A DNA stretch of 64,000 nucleotides from assembly GCF_947623445.1 (NCBI RefSeq), contig NC_135244.1, positions 19,034,860 to 19,098,859 on the forward strand, written 5' to 3'. Made by a program: the position numbers and the translations under genes. Of this stretch, positions 31,801-43,528 are shown in pieces. This DNA is from Clavelina lepadiformis (lineage: Eukaryota; Chordata; Ascidiacea; Aplousobranchia; Clavelinidae). The number at the start of each line of letters is the position of its first letter. The first letter of the stretch is position 1. The notes below the pieces were generated by a model. That model worked only from the letters and a program-made list of their open reading frames with translations. It did not search any database and was not told the origin of the DNA.

Positions 31801-33450
31801 ATGAAGGTGATTTGTGCTGGAATGAGTAAAACCGGCACAAAATCTATGCAGGCAGCATTAAAAGAATTGGGCTACAATGTGTATGATTTCATGGAACATT
31901 TCGAATATCTCCACGATGACTGGGTAAAAATATTAGCAGAAGGTGGAAGTACAGAAGATTTCCGAAGAATGTATGAAAATGTGGACGCTGTTACTGACAT
32001 TCCAGGGAACATATTTTGGGATGAAATCCACAAAGCATTTCCAGAAGCCAAGGTTCATCATAGATAATTAGTTATTTATGTTCTGTAGTGGAAGAGCGTC
32101 TGCCTCACACGTCACAATTAGGTTAAAGAATATCCCTTCCAGGGTGCTCTGTGGCAGTACACTGCTTTTGAGCACAACGGTAGAGATACCCCAACTCATT
32201 GGTTTTGGTGAACAGTTCTGTTCTAAACTCTAGTACAAGACCATGTAAAAACCAGAAAACCGAAATGGTGAGGGATCATGGCCGTTTCAATAAAACAGAT
32301 TTTTCCCAGTCCAAGGATGAACATTTTGATACTGTAGCATAGGCTGAACTATGTTGCCAATAATTATGTGGGACGATGAGGTTTACAAGTATAGTAATGA
32401 ATCTCCTAGCATTGGTTTATTGTCAGATTCAGAGATATATTTAAATTTGTATCAGTTATTTTGTTTTGGTCACTTTCGTTGGATAAATGGCTAATTGTTA
32501 ACTATAAGAAACAATTTAGATAGTGCTGACTATTCGAGATGAGGACAAATGGATAGACAGCGTAGAAAACCAGTACAGCAAAGCTAACAAACCCATCTTC
32601 TTTGTACTGACTTTCTTTTCTCCAACCTTTAAGAAGCTGGGAAGGTTTGGGGACAAACTTGGTATGCTGCTGGTAATATCTGATAACTATGATCGAAGGA
32701 GTGAATAGTGTCTGGTAAACACCATTTGCTTTGGGTTAAACTGAAATGGCCGAAGTCAATCATTGACTCTCTACCTCACACTATTTGATGTCTTGGTTCT
32801 GGTTTGACTACACATGTTTGTTGTAAGTCAGGTATTCCTTTCATATAATTCAAATAAAAAGTTCTTATCATGGATTTTTTTTGATTGTATTTAGCGTGTG
32901 CAATTTTTGGGTCAGCAAGCAAGGCTAGTCTTTTCAAAGCACCAACTATTAACTCCTTGCTTTATAAAATGAAATTCAGGAGACATAATGCTCATGTTTT
33001 ACAGGTGAAATATGCATTCAGTTTTCTTAACAATGCATGTATAAATATTTTTGCTTGGTTTTTGTTTGTTTTAGTGAGCAATAATTGTGCTAGAAGATAA
33101 TTGCTTACGTAAAATTGATCTTTATGTAATACATGTTTTGCTAGAATGCTCCAAAGGATAAACTACTTGTCTTCAGTGTCAGTGAGGGCTGGGAACCACT
33201 TTGCAATTTCCTGGGTACCCCAATTCCATCGACGTCTTTTCCAAGAAAAAATGTAAGGGAGAATAGACCAGAACTTGTGAAAGAATACATGGCAAACAAT
33301 CCGACTTTTATTCGGGCTCAACGTGAAATGAAGATTTCTTTTGCTCTGTTTGTGGGATTACTCGGTTTTGGGATCTACAAGTTGTCCAGAACTACTCCCA
33401 CAACTTGGATGGATACTATCGGTGGTGCTCTTGCATCTTTGAGGTCATGA
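31801..33450 (+). CDS. P-loop sulfotransferase-like protein, copy 1
   Basis: Resembles the sulfotransferase-like P-loop family (Pfam Sulfotransfer_4 type), whose members are presumed to use PAPS; the substrate is unknown. Four exons: 31801-32052, 32520-32661, 32895-33004, 33145-33450, total 810 nt or 269 residues. The N-terminus MKVICAGMSKTGTKSMQAAL contains the phosphosulfate-binding loop SKTGTKS. A second block, VLTIRDEDKWIDSV, resembles the 3'-phosphate-binding strand and helix, and RRHNAHVL and FSVSEGWEPLCNFLG are conserved in copy 2. Near the end FALFVGLLGFGIYKL could be a membrane-tail segment, with about 25 residues after it. Intron positions and phases are the same as in copy 2. Intron 1 holds a SINE-like copy. 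The gene appears intact. Confidence 0.85.
32085..32345 (+). repeat. SINE-like repeat, copy C, in intron 1 of sulfotransferase-like gene 1
   Basis: The head GTAGTGGAAGAGCGTCTGCC followed by TCACACGTCAC resembles a tRNA D-arm/anticodon region. The tail GAGGGATCATGG...CAGATTTTTCCCAG...AAGGATGAACATTTTGATACT aligns with copies B and D. It is diverged; the borders are approximate. Confidence 0.5.
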
Positions 33451-34306
33451 AGTGTTTCTGTAGTTTTGTCACCAAATGCAAAATCGTATAACTGTTAATT
33501 GATTTTCTTGTTTCTTTAATGTTTCTTTTACTTGATCAACTGTAATTTATATACTCATACGACATGCAATTTATGAAAGCTGTGTTGTATTTAATATAAT
33601 TTTTTATAACCATTATACATGCAATATTTTCTCAAAAGCAACGCCATTATTTCCTGTGCTAGTGTAACTTGCCCGCTGTAGAAGTAGCTTGTGAGCCGAT
33701 AAAGTTTGAACATCTGTTTCATGACACGTCTGATACAACGGAAAATAAACACAGATTTGACCTCAAGGGCAACTGTCTTTTTGAAGCGGGAAAAGATATT
33801 TGCAGATAACAGGTGTATTGTGATCCACTTATACTTTTATCTCAATCATTCTCAAAACCTTTGACACCGCGTTGTTAGGTTCCGAAACTTAATAACTGGA
33901 AGTAAGCACCGGAAATAAACCAGTTTTGACTGCCTGATATGTATGGCTGAAGTGCTTGGCTAGTAATCTTTATCGTACTTCCGCTTATTTTGCTTACTAA
34001 AGTAATTTTTATGTGTAAAATGTTTTCCTATTGTAAATGTTTACATTAAAGCTACGGTAGGCGTGCATTTTAAACGCACTAAACGTTGTATAAAACGGAA
34101 TACGCTTTGCTGGAACTGTAAGTGAGTTTTATGTGATGTCAGATTCGTTAATTTTTCTTCAAAGGTATAAAATATGTGGCCTGTAACAGAATCGAAGGAA
34201 TTATTGTGCGTAGCAAACTCAGTCACAAGCATGTCTGTCCAACGTAGCAATAAAGATAAAATGTTTTGCGCATAATCAGCAATTAATTACGATGGAGTTA
34301 TAAAAG
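33451..34306. other. 3' flank of sulfotransferase-like gene 1
   Basis: It contains an AATAAA at about 33742, roughly 290 bp past the stop, as a possible poly(A) signal. No other coding or repeat signal was recognised. Confidence 0.5.
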
Positions 34307-34310
34307 AAGT

Positions 34311-37092
34311 TGTAATGAAATGATTGTTTATCGTTCCTTAGCCTGTAAGGACGACCACTTCAATTACAAAGTTTGTCTGTAGAATTGTTGTCTGTCCTCG
34401 ATGATAAATGAGTCTCAGATCGTTGTTTCGCTTCTCTTAATCTTAGAATCAATTGTACACCATGACAACTGTATAAACTGGTTATATTTGTAATGAAATG
34501 ATTGTTATCGTTCCTTAGACCGTAAGGACGACCACTTCAATTACAATGTTTGTCTGTAGAATTGCTTAATGTCCTCGAAGTGAAATGAGTCTCAGGTCGT
34601 TGTTTCGCTTCTCTTAATCTTAGAATCAATTGTATGCCATGACAACTGTATAAACTGGTCATATTGTTTCTTGTTTAAACGATTACATTAAATAAGACAT
34701 TGTGACAGCTACACAATAAAGTCGACCACTTTCTATGGTTAACTTCGTAGACTGTGACGCAACGAATAGCTGCAAATGAAAGAATAACTCACGTCACGAA
34801 TTATAACGATACACCGGAAGTCATGCATAGGCGACACGTAACGCAATGCTTTGCTTTGCCGATTTCCGTAGTCTATGCGGCATTCGATTTGCAAGCAATT
34901 TTATAATATCATCACATAACCTCCTCCCAGAAATTGCTTAAGATGCAAGATTAAGCAATTTATGATCAACATAAATGTAACATCATATTGTCAGAGATTC
35001 CTAACACAGGTCCTTTTAAACCCTTGCGAGGGACGACAACATGACAGCGATACAAATGGACAATATCCTAGGCATAAGACTCAAGTTATGCTTTATAGGC
35101 TTGACCAAAACATACAGTAAAATACAAAACAACGCGCTAGGATATATAGAGAATAAACAAACAAAAATCATTACTGAATGTCCAAATACCGATCAAGTTC
35201 GTTCACTGGCCTCCTACGACTAGTGGATGGGCCAGCGTGCTTTGTTCGTCGGCCATTGTTGCATTCATAGTTGACTGAATTCAACGAGTCTTCGCTGAGC
35301 ACTTGCAGACGATGTAGGTAAGACATATCTTCGAAACTTGTAGTCTGAGATCACTAGACTTTTCTCAACCTCAAATGTAACTGTTCATAGATTCCTCGAT
35401 AAAAGAAAAGCGTAGTTCTCACCGAGCTCGTTGGCACCATAATCGTTGTAATGAAATGATTGTTATCGTTCCTTAGACCGTAAGGACGACCACTTCAATT
35501 ACAATGTTTGTCTGTAGAATTGCTTAATGTCCTCGAAGTGAAATGAGTCTCAGGTCGTTGTTTCGCTTCTCTTAATCTTAGAATCAATTGTATGCCATGA
35601 CAACTGTATAAACTGGTCATATTGTTTCTTGTTTAAACGATTACATTAAATAAGACATTGTGACAGCTACACAATAAAGTCGACCACTTTCTATGGTTAA
35701 CTTCGTAGACTGTGACGCAACGAATAGCTGCAAATGAAAGAATAACTCACGTCACGAATTATAACGATACACCGGAAGTCATGCATAGGCGACACGTAAC
35801 GCAATGCTTTGCTTTGCCGATTTCCGTAGTCTATGCGGCATTCGATTTGCAAGCAATTTTATAATATCATCACATATTGTTTCTTGTTTAAACGATTACA
35901 TTAAATAAGACATTGGGACAGCTACATAATAAAGTCGACCACTTTCTAGGGTTAACTTCGTAGACTGTGACGCAACGAATAGCTGCAAATGAAAGAACAA
36001 CTCACGTCACGAATTATAACGATACACCGGAAGTCATGCATAGGCGACACGTAACGCAATGCTTTGCTTTGCCGATTTCCGTAGTCTATGCGGCATTCGA
36101 TTTGCAAACAATTTTATAAAATCCTCACATAACCTCCCCCCAGAAATTGCTTTAATAATGCAAGTTTAAAGCAATTTATGATCAACATAAATGTAACATC
36201 ATATTGTCAGAGATTCCTAACACAGGTCCTTTTAAACCCTTGCGAGGTACGACAACTTGACAGCGATACAAATGGACAATATCCTAGGCATAAGACTCAA
36301 GTTATGCTTTATAGGCTTGACCAAAACATACAGTAAAATACAAAACAACGCGCTAGGATATATAGAGAATAAACAAACAAAGAATCATTACTGAATGTCC
36401 AAATACCGACAAAGTGTCTTTACTGGCTTGCCACGCCTCGTGGATGGAATAGCGTGCTTTGTGTGTCGGTCATTCTTGCATTCATAGTTGACTGAATTCA
36501 ACGAGTCTTCGTTGAGCACTTGCATATGATGTAGATAAGACATATCTTCGAAACTTGTAGTCTGAGATCACTAGACTTCTCTCAACCTCAAATTTAACTG
36601 TTCATAGATTCCTCGATAAAAGAAAAGCGTAGTTCTCACCGAGCTCGTTGGCACCATAAACGTTGTAATGAAATGATTGTTTATCGTTCCTTAGCCTGTA
36701 AGGACGACCACTTCAATTACAAAGTTTGTCTGTAGAATTGTTGTCTGTCCTCGATGATAAATGAGTCTCAGATCGTTGTTTCGCTTCTCTTAATCTTAGA
36801 ATCAATTGTACACCATGACAACTGTATAAACTGGTTATATTGTTTCTTGTTTAAACGATTACATTAAATAAGACATTGGGACAGCTACATAATAAAGTCG
36901 ACCACTTTCTAGGGTTAACTTCGTAGACTGTGACGCAACGAATAGCTGCAAATGAAAGAACAACTCACGTCACGAATTATAACGATACACCGGAAGTCAT
37001 GCATAGGCGACACGTAACGCAATGCTTTGCTTTGCCGATTTCCGTAGTCTATGCGGCATTCGATTTGCAAACAATTTTATAAAATCCTCACA
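34311..37092 (-). mobile_element. Non-autonomous LTR retroelement (outer, interrupted by a younger copy)
   Basis: LTRs of 429 bp: 36664-37092, and 34311-34488 plus 35879-36129, the latter split by the inner element. The internal region is 36130-36663. The target duplication AAGT is at 34307-34310 and 37093-37096. Read on the minus strand, LTRs start TGTGAGGAT and end CATTACA. A TGGTGCCAACGAG primer-binding-like site lies a few bases inside, and a purine tract (GGGGGGAGG) precedes the 3' LTR. The two LTRs look identical by eye. The internal 534 bp has no gag or pol frame, so this is a TRIM-like element. Confidence 0.88.
34489..35874 (-). mobile_element. Non-autonomous LTR retroelement (inner, inserted in the LTR of the outer copy)
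   Basis: Two 428-bp LTRs (34489-34916 and 35447-35874) flank a 530-bp internal region (34917-35446). The target duplication TATT (34485-34488 and 35875-35878) is taken from the outer element's LTR, whose intact copy reads GGTTATATTGTTTC at 36830-36850. On the minus strand the purine tract GGGAGGAGG sits just before the 3' LTR and TGGTGCCAACGAG just inside the 5' LTR. The LTRs look identical. There is no coding capacity; the longest frame is 60 codons. The inner and outer copies differ at several sites, so they are two related source variants. Confidence 0.9.
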
Positions 37093-37211
37093 AAGTTATA
37101 GTACATGCCAATCTAATTTCAAGAAATTTATCACTGGCCACAATCATCCAAACAAAGCGTTTAGTGTTGTTTAGTCTTCAAAGATAAAATGTAACCATAA
37201 ATAGCATTAAA

Positions 37212-38495
37212 TCAAGTGCTAGGGGCTGAGTTACAAATCTTAAAGATGCCAAATCCTAAAAATCCCAACAGCAAAGCAAGAGAAACTTTCACTTCCCGTT
37301 GTACTCGTACAAAGGTGGGCTGAGAGGCCATTAATTCTTCGATAATCTTCCCTCTGACATTTTTTCTTGGAAACGGCTTCGACGGAACTTGAAGACCCAA
37401 AAACTGACAAAGCGGCCCCCACCCATCCTTGATGTTGAAGACGAGCAATTTGTCTTTTGGAGCGTTCTAAACAATTCGTCTTCAGCACTACATAGCATGC
37501 TACGTGCAAAAAGAGAGCAGATAGGTCTAGACTCTAGAGTCTAGACATTGATTAGCAAATACATAACTACCTGTAATACGTGGGCATTGTGTCTCCGATA
37601 CTTCATTCTATAGAGCAATTGGTTTGTTCCAGCCTTATTCCCTTTCACGTAATTTTGTCCACCGAAAATTGCCAGCACTAAACAAGACGTATAAATAATT
37701 TGCCCAAGCTTTGTAATTTGCCCAAGCTGATAGTGATATACGACGTCTTCATTCAGGCAACTTGCGCATTTAGGCTATATGCAAGCGGTATACATTTTTA
37801 ACAAGCAAAATATCCAGTAAACGTGTTGGTGTTTGGCTTTGTTGCCAGCTTCGCTCAGTTTTGGCAACCCTAAAGGCCTAAGTCAATAGCTCGCGGTGTA
37901 AAATACCGGAACTGTATTTGCAAACACACGGTTAGCTTGCACTCACCAGTTTGCTTCCAAAACCAACGAAGCTTGACTAAAGTTGGTGACAGGTAAATAC
38001 CCAACAGAATCAGAGGATGAGCCGATTTAACCATTTGGTTTGTCCAACTTTCTATCCAATCATCTTCATCTCGAGTGGTAAGTATTATCTGAAAGAAGGC
38101 TATGTTTACTTTCAATTTCATTAAAGCGTAGTTGCTGCATATGCTCCCAACTAAAACGTACGGCAATAACACAAGAGAAACAGAGTAGCTTATACAGGCT
38201 ATAGGCTACTCTATTTAACTAAGCCAGAGCCAAACAATCTTACTTTGGAATCTGGAAAAGCTTCGTGAATTTCATCCCAAAATGCAGAAGCTGGTACATC
38301 AGCAACAGCGTCTATATCTTGGTACATTCGTCGAAAATCTTCTGAGTTTCCACCTTTTGTTAAGATTTTTATCCAGTCATCGCGAAAATGTTCGTAGTTG
38401 TCCATAGTATCGTAGACATTGTAACCTAACTCTTTTAAAGCTGCTTGCATAGACTTTGTTCCAGTTTTACTCAGTCCTGCGCATATCACTTTCAT
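37212..38495 (-). CDS. P-loop sulfotransferase-like protein, copy 2
   Basis: Same family and gene structure as the copy at 31801, on the opposite strand. Exons: 38495-38244, 38088-37947, 37677-37571, 37466-37212, total 756 nt or 251 residues. Exons 1 and 2 have the same lengths (252 and 142 nt) as in copy 1. It has MKVICAGLSKTGTKSMQAAL, a TTRDEDDWIESW block, YRRHNAHVLQ, and LVFNIKDGWGPLCQFLG. It ends with VSLALLLGFLGFGIFKI and a short tail (CNSAPST), about 18 residues shorter than copy 1. It appears intact. The two genes are tail-to-tail around the LTR elements, which fits an inverted duplication. Confidence 0.85.
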
Positions 38496-39945
38496 TTTTG
38501 TGGCTGTGGCTTATCTCAGTAACATATCACCCGACCTGCAGTGATGTATGTCTATTGTAACTGCAAAGGCTTAGGCTTGCTTGGCAAAGGCTTTCCGACT
38601 TATGATAAAAAAAAACGCTAAACAAACTCGAAGTTGCGCTGAGTTGAGAGTAGGGTTGGCTGATTGAGTATACAATGCATGACCAACGACAGATTCGTGT
38701 GTACGTATTAAAGTTCAGGACGCGCAACCTTCATAACACGTACAGGTACACACCAAATAAGGAGCCGAATTGCCTAAAAGCATACGCATATGATAAAGTT
38801 TAACTGTTTATTGCGCCGAAAAATTATAGCCAGTATGTGGAACAAAACAATAGCCATTAGGTTATACATATAGCAACGTTATTGGAAAGATTTATGGTGA
38901 CATACAGAATGCAAAATACAAAGTTAGAAGAGAAATCTGAAATGTTTTCAATGTCATTGCTAAAGTAGCCAAATGGTAGAGTAGACGTACTTTTCAAATG
39001 GTGAGTCGACCAGCAAAGTTTATCAAAATGTCTCGGCTCAGTGAAAGTAGGAGCGGCTGGTGATGAGTAGTAAGTCTTTAGCAAAAGCTGTAAGTTAGCT
39101 TCCGAAAAAGCAAGGGGCAAATCCAAAAACAAGCAAAAATAAACAAAAACACTTAAATCAAAGAGTGTAGTTATCACTTATCAGTATTCACTATTCAGTA
39201 GGCATACCGGAGAAAAGTTTTTTCAATAACTTAATATTTAGTATTAAGCATTTTGTCCGTCATGTATATAAACAACTTTTCTTTGACACAAATTCAACTT
39301 GTTTTTAGAACTGCTCTTCACTTACAAGCTATCACAAAACATTGTCAACAGATTGAACATTGAACAGATTGTCAACCAAACAATCAATATCGAGATGTTT
39401 GGTTTGCATACCGCGCACAATGCAAATGAAGTGAGATATGTAGACTGCAAGCTCGGCATTATGCTTGTGTACAAAGAATGAAAGGTTAGCACCACCACTA
39501 AACTATAACCATTAGCCGTTGAGGGTCTTTCCTTTGGCGATCAAGCGACTCCGGTCGTCCAGGCTTTCAGGTCTGAAATGTCTTGCGACTCATGAGGCAT
39601 CACTATATGGTCACTAGGCCGACCGGTATATATATACAGTTATAAGTAGCTTATCTACAGTAAATACGTATAGGCCTATTTCATGTAGCCTATACTTGCT
39701 ACTGCTTTTACTAAACTTATTTGGATTTTAGCTGTTGACCATAGTGAATGGTATACCGCAATAAATATATTGTACCCTATAGATTTACTACACAAGCATG
39801 ACTATAATAATTAATTAGTATTGAATAAATAAATTTTAGGCTACTTTACATGAAAAAAGTAAAGGCCTGTTTCGCATATAATAGAGTACTTTGTTCGCAA
39901 ATATCAAACTTTGTAGCTATCTTAATATCATATCAGCTGATAATA
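38496..39945. other. Non-coding gap between sulfotransferase-like copy 2 and the pseudogene
   Basis: Head-to-head spacing of the minus-strand gene and the plus-strand pseudogene, so promoters should lie here. No coding block or element ends were recognised. The 94-106-codon frames here look random. Confidence 0.5.
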
Positions 39946-40281
39946 ATGAAAGAATAATTTGCGTCGACTTAAGCAAAACCGGTACAAAGTCTGTGCAAAC
40001 AGCATTGAATGAGTTGGGTTACAATGTCTTCGATTATATGGAAAGTTTTGAATAAAATGGTGTCGACTGGTTAAGAATATTAACCGAAGGTGGAAACACT
40101 GAAGATTTTCGAGGAATGTACGAAAATGTAGATGCTGTTACCGATATGCCTGCCCGCGTGTTTTGGTATGAAATTCACAAAGTTTTTCGGGATTCCAAAG
40201 TATGATTGTTTGGCATAATACTTTATTGTTTGCAAACAAAATCGTCAGATTGTGACCTCAAACACTATGTTCAATCGATTA

Positions 40282-42123
40282 CACTGGTCTACAAAAACAA
40301 AAAAAATTTTTGTTGCATGAACTTTGATGATTGATTTAGGCTAATTTTTGGTTGCTGAATCCAATTCTGAGCTCAGAATTGCTCTATCACGTCAGGTTTT
40401 TTCGCTGCGCATTTTCCCCAATTTCATAGGTTGATCAAATTTTGACTTTCGTTAGTGACAGTACGGTGAGCGTATAACAGCAACAGATCAAATATTGTTA
40501 TTGAAATCACCTATGATGAAACCTCGGCTGGAATTTTTGTTGTAGCACAGAATGACAGGGTTTTCAGTAAACTTTAATCTAGTGGTTTTCAATCTTTCTT
40601 CAATCACGGACCTCTTTTCGAATTTCGAAAATATATGTGGACGCATTCATTTTTTCTTTCGTATCTCATTACTTAGTTACCATCTTTATACATCGCGCTT
40701 GGTTTATACATCACGTTTGGTAGCTCATTACTGAGTTACCGTCTTTATCTGTATGCATCCGCCCTGGAGACTTAAAAGGCCAATGCTTTTTGTGACAGCA
40801 ACCTGCTCTTTAGTAAAACGTAAACATTGTCAACAATAAACATAACATTGTTCGTATAATGTAAAAGAAAATTGAGAGCTCAAAACGAAGCCTGAAGTTC
40901 GTGTTACTTCACAATGGAAATAAATATGTATCGATTCCAGTAGGACATTCTGTGACACTCAAAGAGACGTATGAAAACATTAAGGATGTGCTGGAAACAC
41001 TGAAGTACAGTGATCATGGCTGGGCATTATGTGTAGACATAACAATAATGAACCTTCTGTTAGGACAGCAAGGTGGTTACACCAAATACCCTTGTTTTCT
41101 CTGCTACTGGGATAGCAGAGCCATAGATGAGCATTGGATAAAAGATAAGTAGCCAGAAAGGAGCAGTTTAACACCTGGAGAGAAAAATATCATTCATAAC
41201 CCGTTAGGAGATACCAAAAAGATCATCTTGCTGCTACTTCTAATCAAACTTGGGGCAATGAAATGGTATGCTAAGGTTCTTGATCACAATGCTTCGGAGT
41301 TAAGGTTCTTGATCACAATGGAGATTGCTTTAAGTACATCTGCTAAGCCTTTCCAAGTCTCAGTGAAGAAAAGAAAGAAAAAGGCTGGAGTTTTTAGTGG
41401 CCCACAAATAAGGAAGCTGCTCAGAGATCCAAACTTTGCAGCATCAATAAACAGAGTTGAAGCAAGGGCTTGGAATGATTTTCTTTAGTTGTTAGTAACT
41501 CCTTTGGCAACAGAAAAGCAGAGAACTATCCAGACCTCTTAAAAGAAATGTTATCCAGTATGCAAGAGAAGATATGCAATATGAGCATAAAGCTACATTT
41601 TCTGAAAAATCATTTAGATTACTTTTCTGAAAACCTTGGGGACTTCAGTGAAGAACAAGGTGAGCGCTTTCACCAAGATATTAGAGTTATGGAAGAGCGC
41701 TACCGGGGCCGATGGGACTGCCACATGATGGCAGTTTACTGCTGGAACTTGAAGAGAGAAAATTACACCACTACCCATAAACGAAAGCCATTAAAACGAA
41801 AATTTTCGAGCTCTTAAAGATTGTGGCAGTTCTGTATCATTACATTGATTGTTCAACGGCTAGTTTCTAGTGATGTTTTTTAAATGATTTCGAGGCTTTG
41901 TGTTCGTGTTTTGTATGATTAAGCGTTCCAGCAGTTTTGATTAAAACTACCTCTACATTTCAAGGCGGTTTCTGATTTGCGGTATTATTTATATTGATCA
42001 TATATATTATTTCAAAAACGTGATGTGATAGAAAAAAAATAATGCCAGATTCGGATTCAGCGCCCCAAAATTAGGTAAAAAAGACCCCAACACAATCTGC
42101 AACAAAAATCGTGTTGACCAGTG
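40282..42123 (+). mobile_element. CACTG-ended DNA transposon carrying a broken gene
   Basis: The left end CACTGGTCTACA and the right end, inverted as CACTGGTCAACACGATTTTTG, match; TTTTTGTTGCA is also shared about 20-30 bp in. A TTA triplet is repeated at 40279-40281 and 42124-42126. CACTG ends with a 3-bp duplication fit the CMC/CACTA (EnSpm-like) superfamily; this is inference from ends alone. Length is 1842 bp. A stretch near 40575-40740 with TGGTTTTCAATC...CACGGACC and a 60-bp tandem repeat may be a second element nested inside. Confidence 0.7.
40871..41817 (+). pseudogene. Broken transposon-encoded protein of unplaced family
   Basis: One frame runs from about 40871 through VLLHNGNKYVSIPVGHSVTL, GQQGGYTKYPCFLCYWDSRA and RKKKAGVFSGPQIRKLL. 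It is broken by stops near 41150 and 41486. A frameshift before 41548 moves it to another frame with MSIKLHFLKNHLDYF, GDFSEEQGERFHQDIRVMEE, RYRGRWD and YCWNLKR. I recall the same blocks as a repeated intronless protein in many invertebrate genomes, which fits a transposon product. Cys and His residues (PCFLC, HLDYF, RFHQD) are spaced as in a possible metal-binding nuclease fold, but no catalytic assignment is possible here. Confidence 0.65.
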
Positions 42124-43025
42124 TTATACATTAACATGTAGTCACGCTTATTTTGTATTTGCTATTTCTGTTACATTTCACACTAATTGAATAAATAATT
42201 ATCAATTAAATTAACTGAGAGCAAATAGCACAAAAGTACAACTGCGAATGACAGGGATAACATAAACAGAGAGCTTAAGTTGGTAAATTCTCAATGCATG
42301 CCGGACACAGCGAGACGAACGAGGTGTAACAAAAATCTCAAACATAAAACGTGTGTGACGTCATGTTATTGATGTGACCGATTGTACCTGAAGTCACAGA
42401 AGCATCGCCTTTTAATTTCTTTTTTTGGCGGATATACTTTGTGTTAACGACTGGGGTTTGCACCCGAGCTTGTGGATATACTGACGTCTTTTTAGATCAT
42501 ATTTACACTTCGACGTGAAGACGACTGGTTGTTGAGTTGGAGAAACCAACTCATCAAGGCATCAACCTCTGCGGCTGTGCTTGGTCGCTGGTTATCACCA
42601 ACCATAAGCAAACTTAGCAAGTTTCACAGAAACGCATGTAAGTTGTATAGGGTAGCCGTGTGCGGTGTACTCCGTATGTGTAGACTGTTAGAAAACTTTA
42701 GCAGGCTTACAAATGAGATGCATTTTTGTGATGATGCACCTTTACAGTGTTAGCATTTTATGGTGGATTTGCTAGACTTAAATTTGGTAGAGAACTCATC
42801 TGATGGAATAAGACTAAAACCGTATTTAGATAAGTATGGAAAAGTTACGGGAACTTATCGTTTTGATGGATCTGTACTTGATATAAAGACAATATTTGGC
42901 TACTCATCACATCTTCATCAGAGCCCAGCGCCAAGTGAAACTTTCCCTTGCTCGGTTGGTTATCTTCTTGTCATTTCTAATGTAAGGGATGTTCAGCTCT
43001 TCGCACGCTTGGTTTGATGGCATTA

Positions 43026-43528
43026 GCAGCGCTATTGCGTCTATGTGCAGGCCGTAAATTGCAGCAGTTTGAACGCTTGAGAGGTCAAATTGCCCCAATT
43101 TTTGTCATCTTTCTATTAATAAGCACTTTAATTACTTTTGTATATTTATACTCCCGCTAGATGAGCTAATGCTGTTTAACTTTGATATACTGCGCTAAAC
43201 ATCAAATTTCATTTAAAGCCGTTATATTCAAAACCATTTAAATGGCGATCAACGCAAATTATCCGGGCAGCAACATCAATCGGCAAACATGCGCAAGTTA
43301 TGAGCTAATAGCACGACTTCAGCATTTGAACCAGCAAAAAGGACAACACTTCGCATTTATAACACAGCTGAGTTAGTAGAGTTATGCTGTAGGCTAGTTA
43401 GGACTATTTTCAATGGGAAAATATAAACAAAAGATTTCGATATAATCAGGAGAGTAATCAAGATAACAAAAGAAAAGAGAAATGTTGGTCAACAGAATTG
43501 AACAATCTTCAAGGATTTCAGGAATGTT
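43026..43528. other. Gap between the pseudogene and the 3' end of the scaffold gene
   Basis: Should contain the 3' UTR of the minus-strand gene ending at 43529. Nothing else was recognised. Confidence 0.5.

Larger units (their letters stand above)
39946..43025 (+). pseudogene. Sulfotransferase-like pseudogene, copy 3
   Basis: Exon 1 relic 39946-40199 is 254 nt, equal to the 252 nt of the intact copies plus a 2-base insertion just after the start codon, and it also has an in-frame TAA after the ESFE block. It keeps SKTGTKS and GGNTEDFRGMYENVDAVTD. Exon 2 relic 42496-42637 is exactly 142 nt with LRREDDWLLSW. The exon 3 relic near 42651-42747 is degraded and its donor GT has become TG. The last-exon relic near 42910-43025 retains RAQRQVKLSLA but has a stop before FDGISSAIASM. 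A 1.8-kb DNA transposon sits in intron 1. No functional product is expected. Confidence 0.85.

Noticed and set aside
34311..37092. A satellite array, segmental tandem duplication or CRISPR-like repeat block
   Set aside because: Unit lengths and order fit two nested LTR elements exactly, with TG...CA borders, a purine tract and two separate 4-bp target duplications. CRISPR does not occur in animal nuclear DNA.
41548..41817. A separate host gene of 89 residues
   Set aside because: It is the frameshifted C-terminal part of the transposon-encoded protein that begins near 40871.
42760..43017. An 85-codon plus-strand frame starting MVDLLDLNL
   Set aside because: It overlaps the pseudogene's last-exon relic in a different frame; the relic frame carries the family match.
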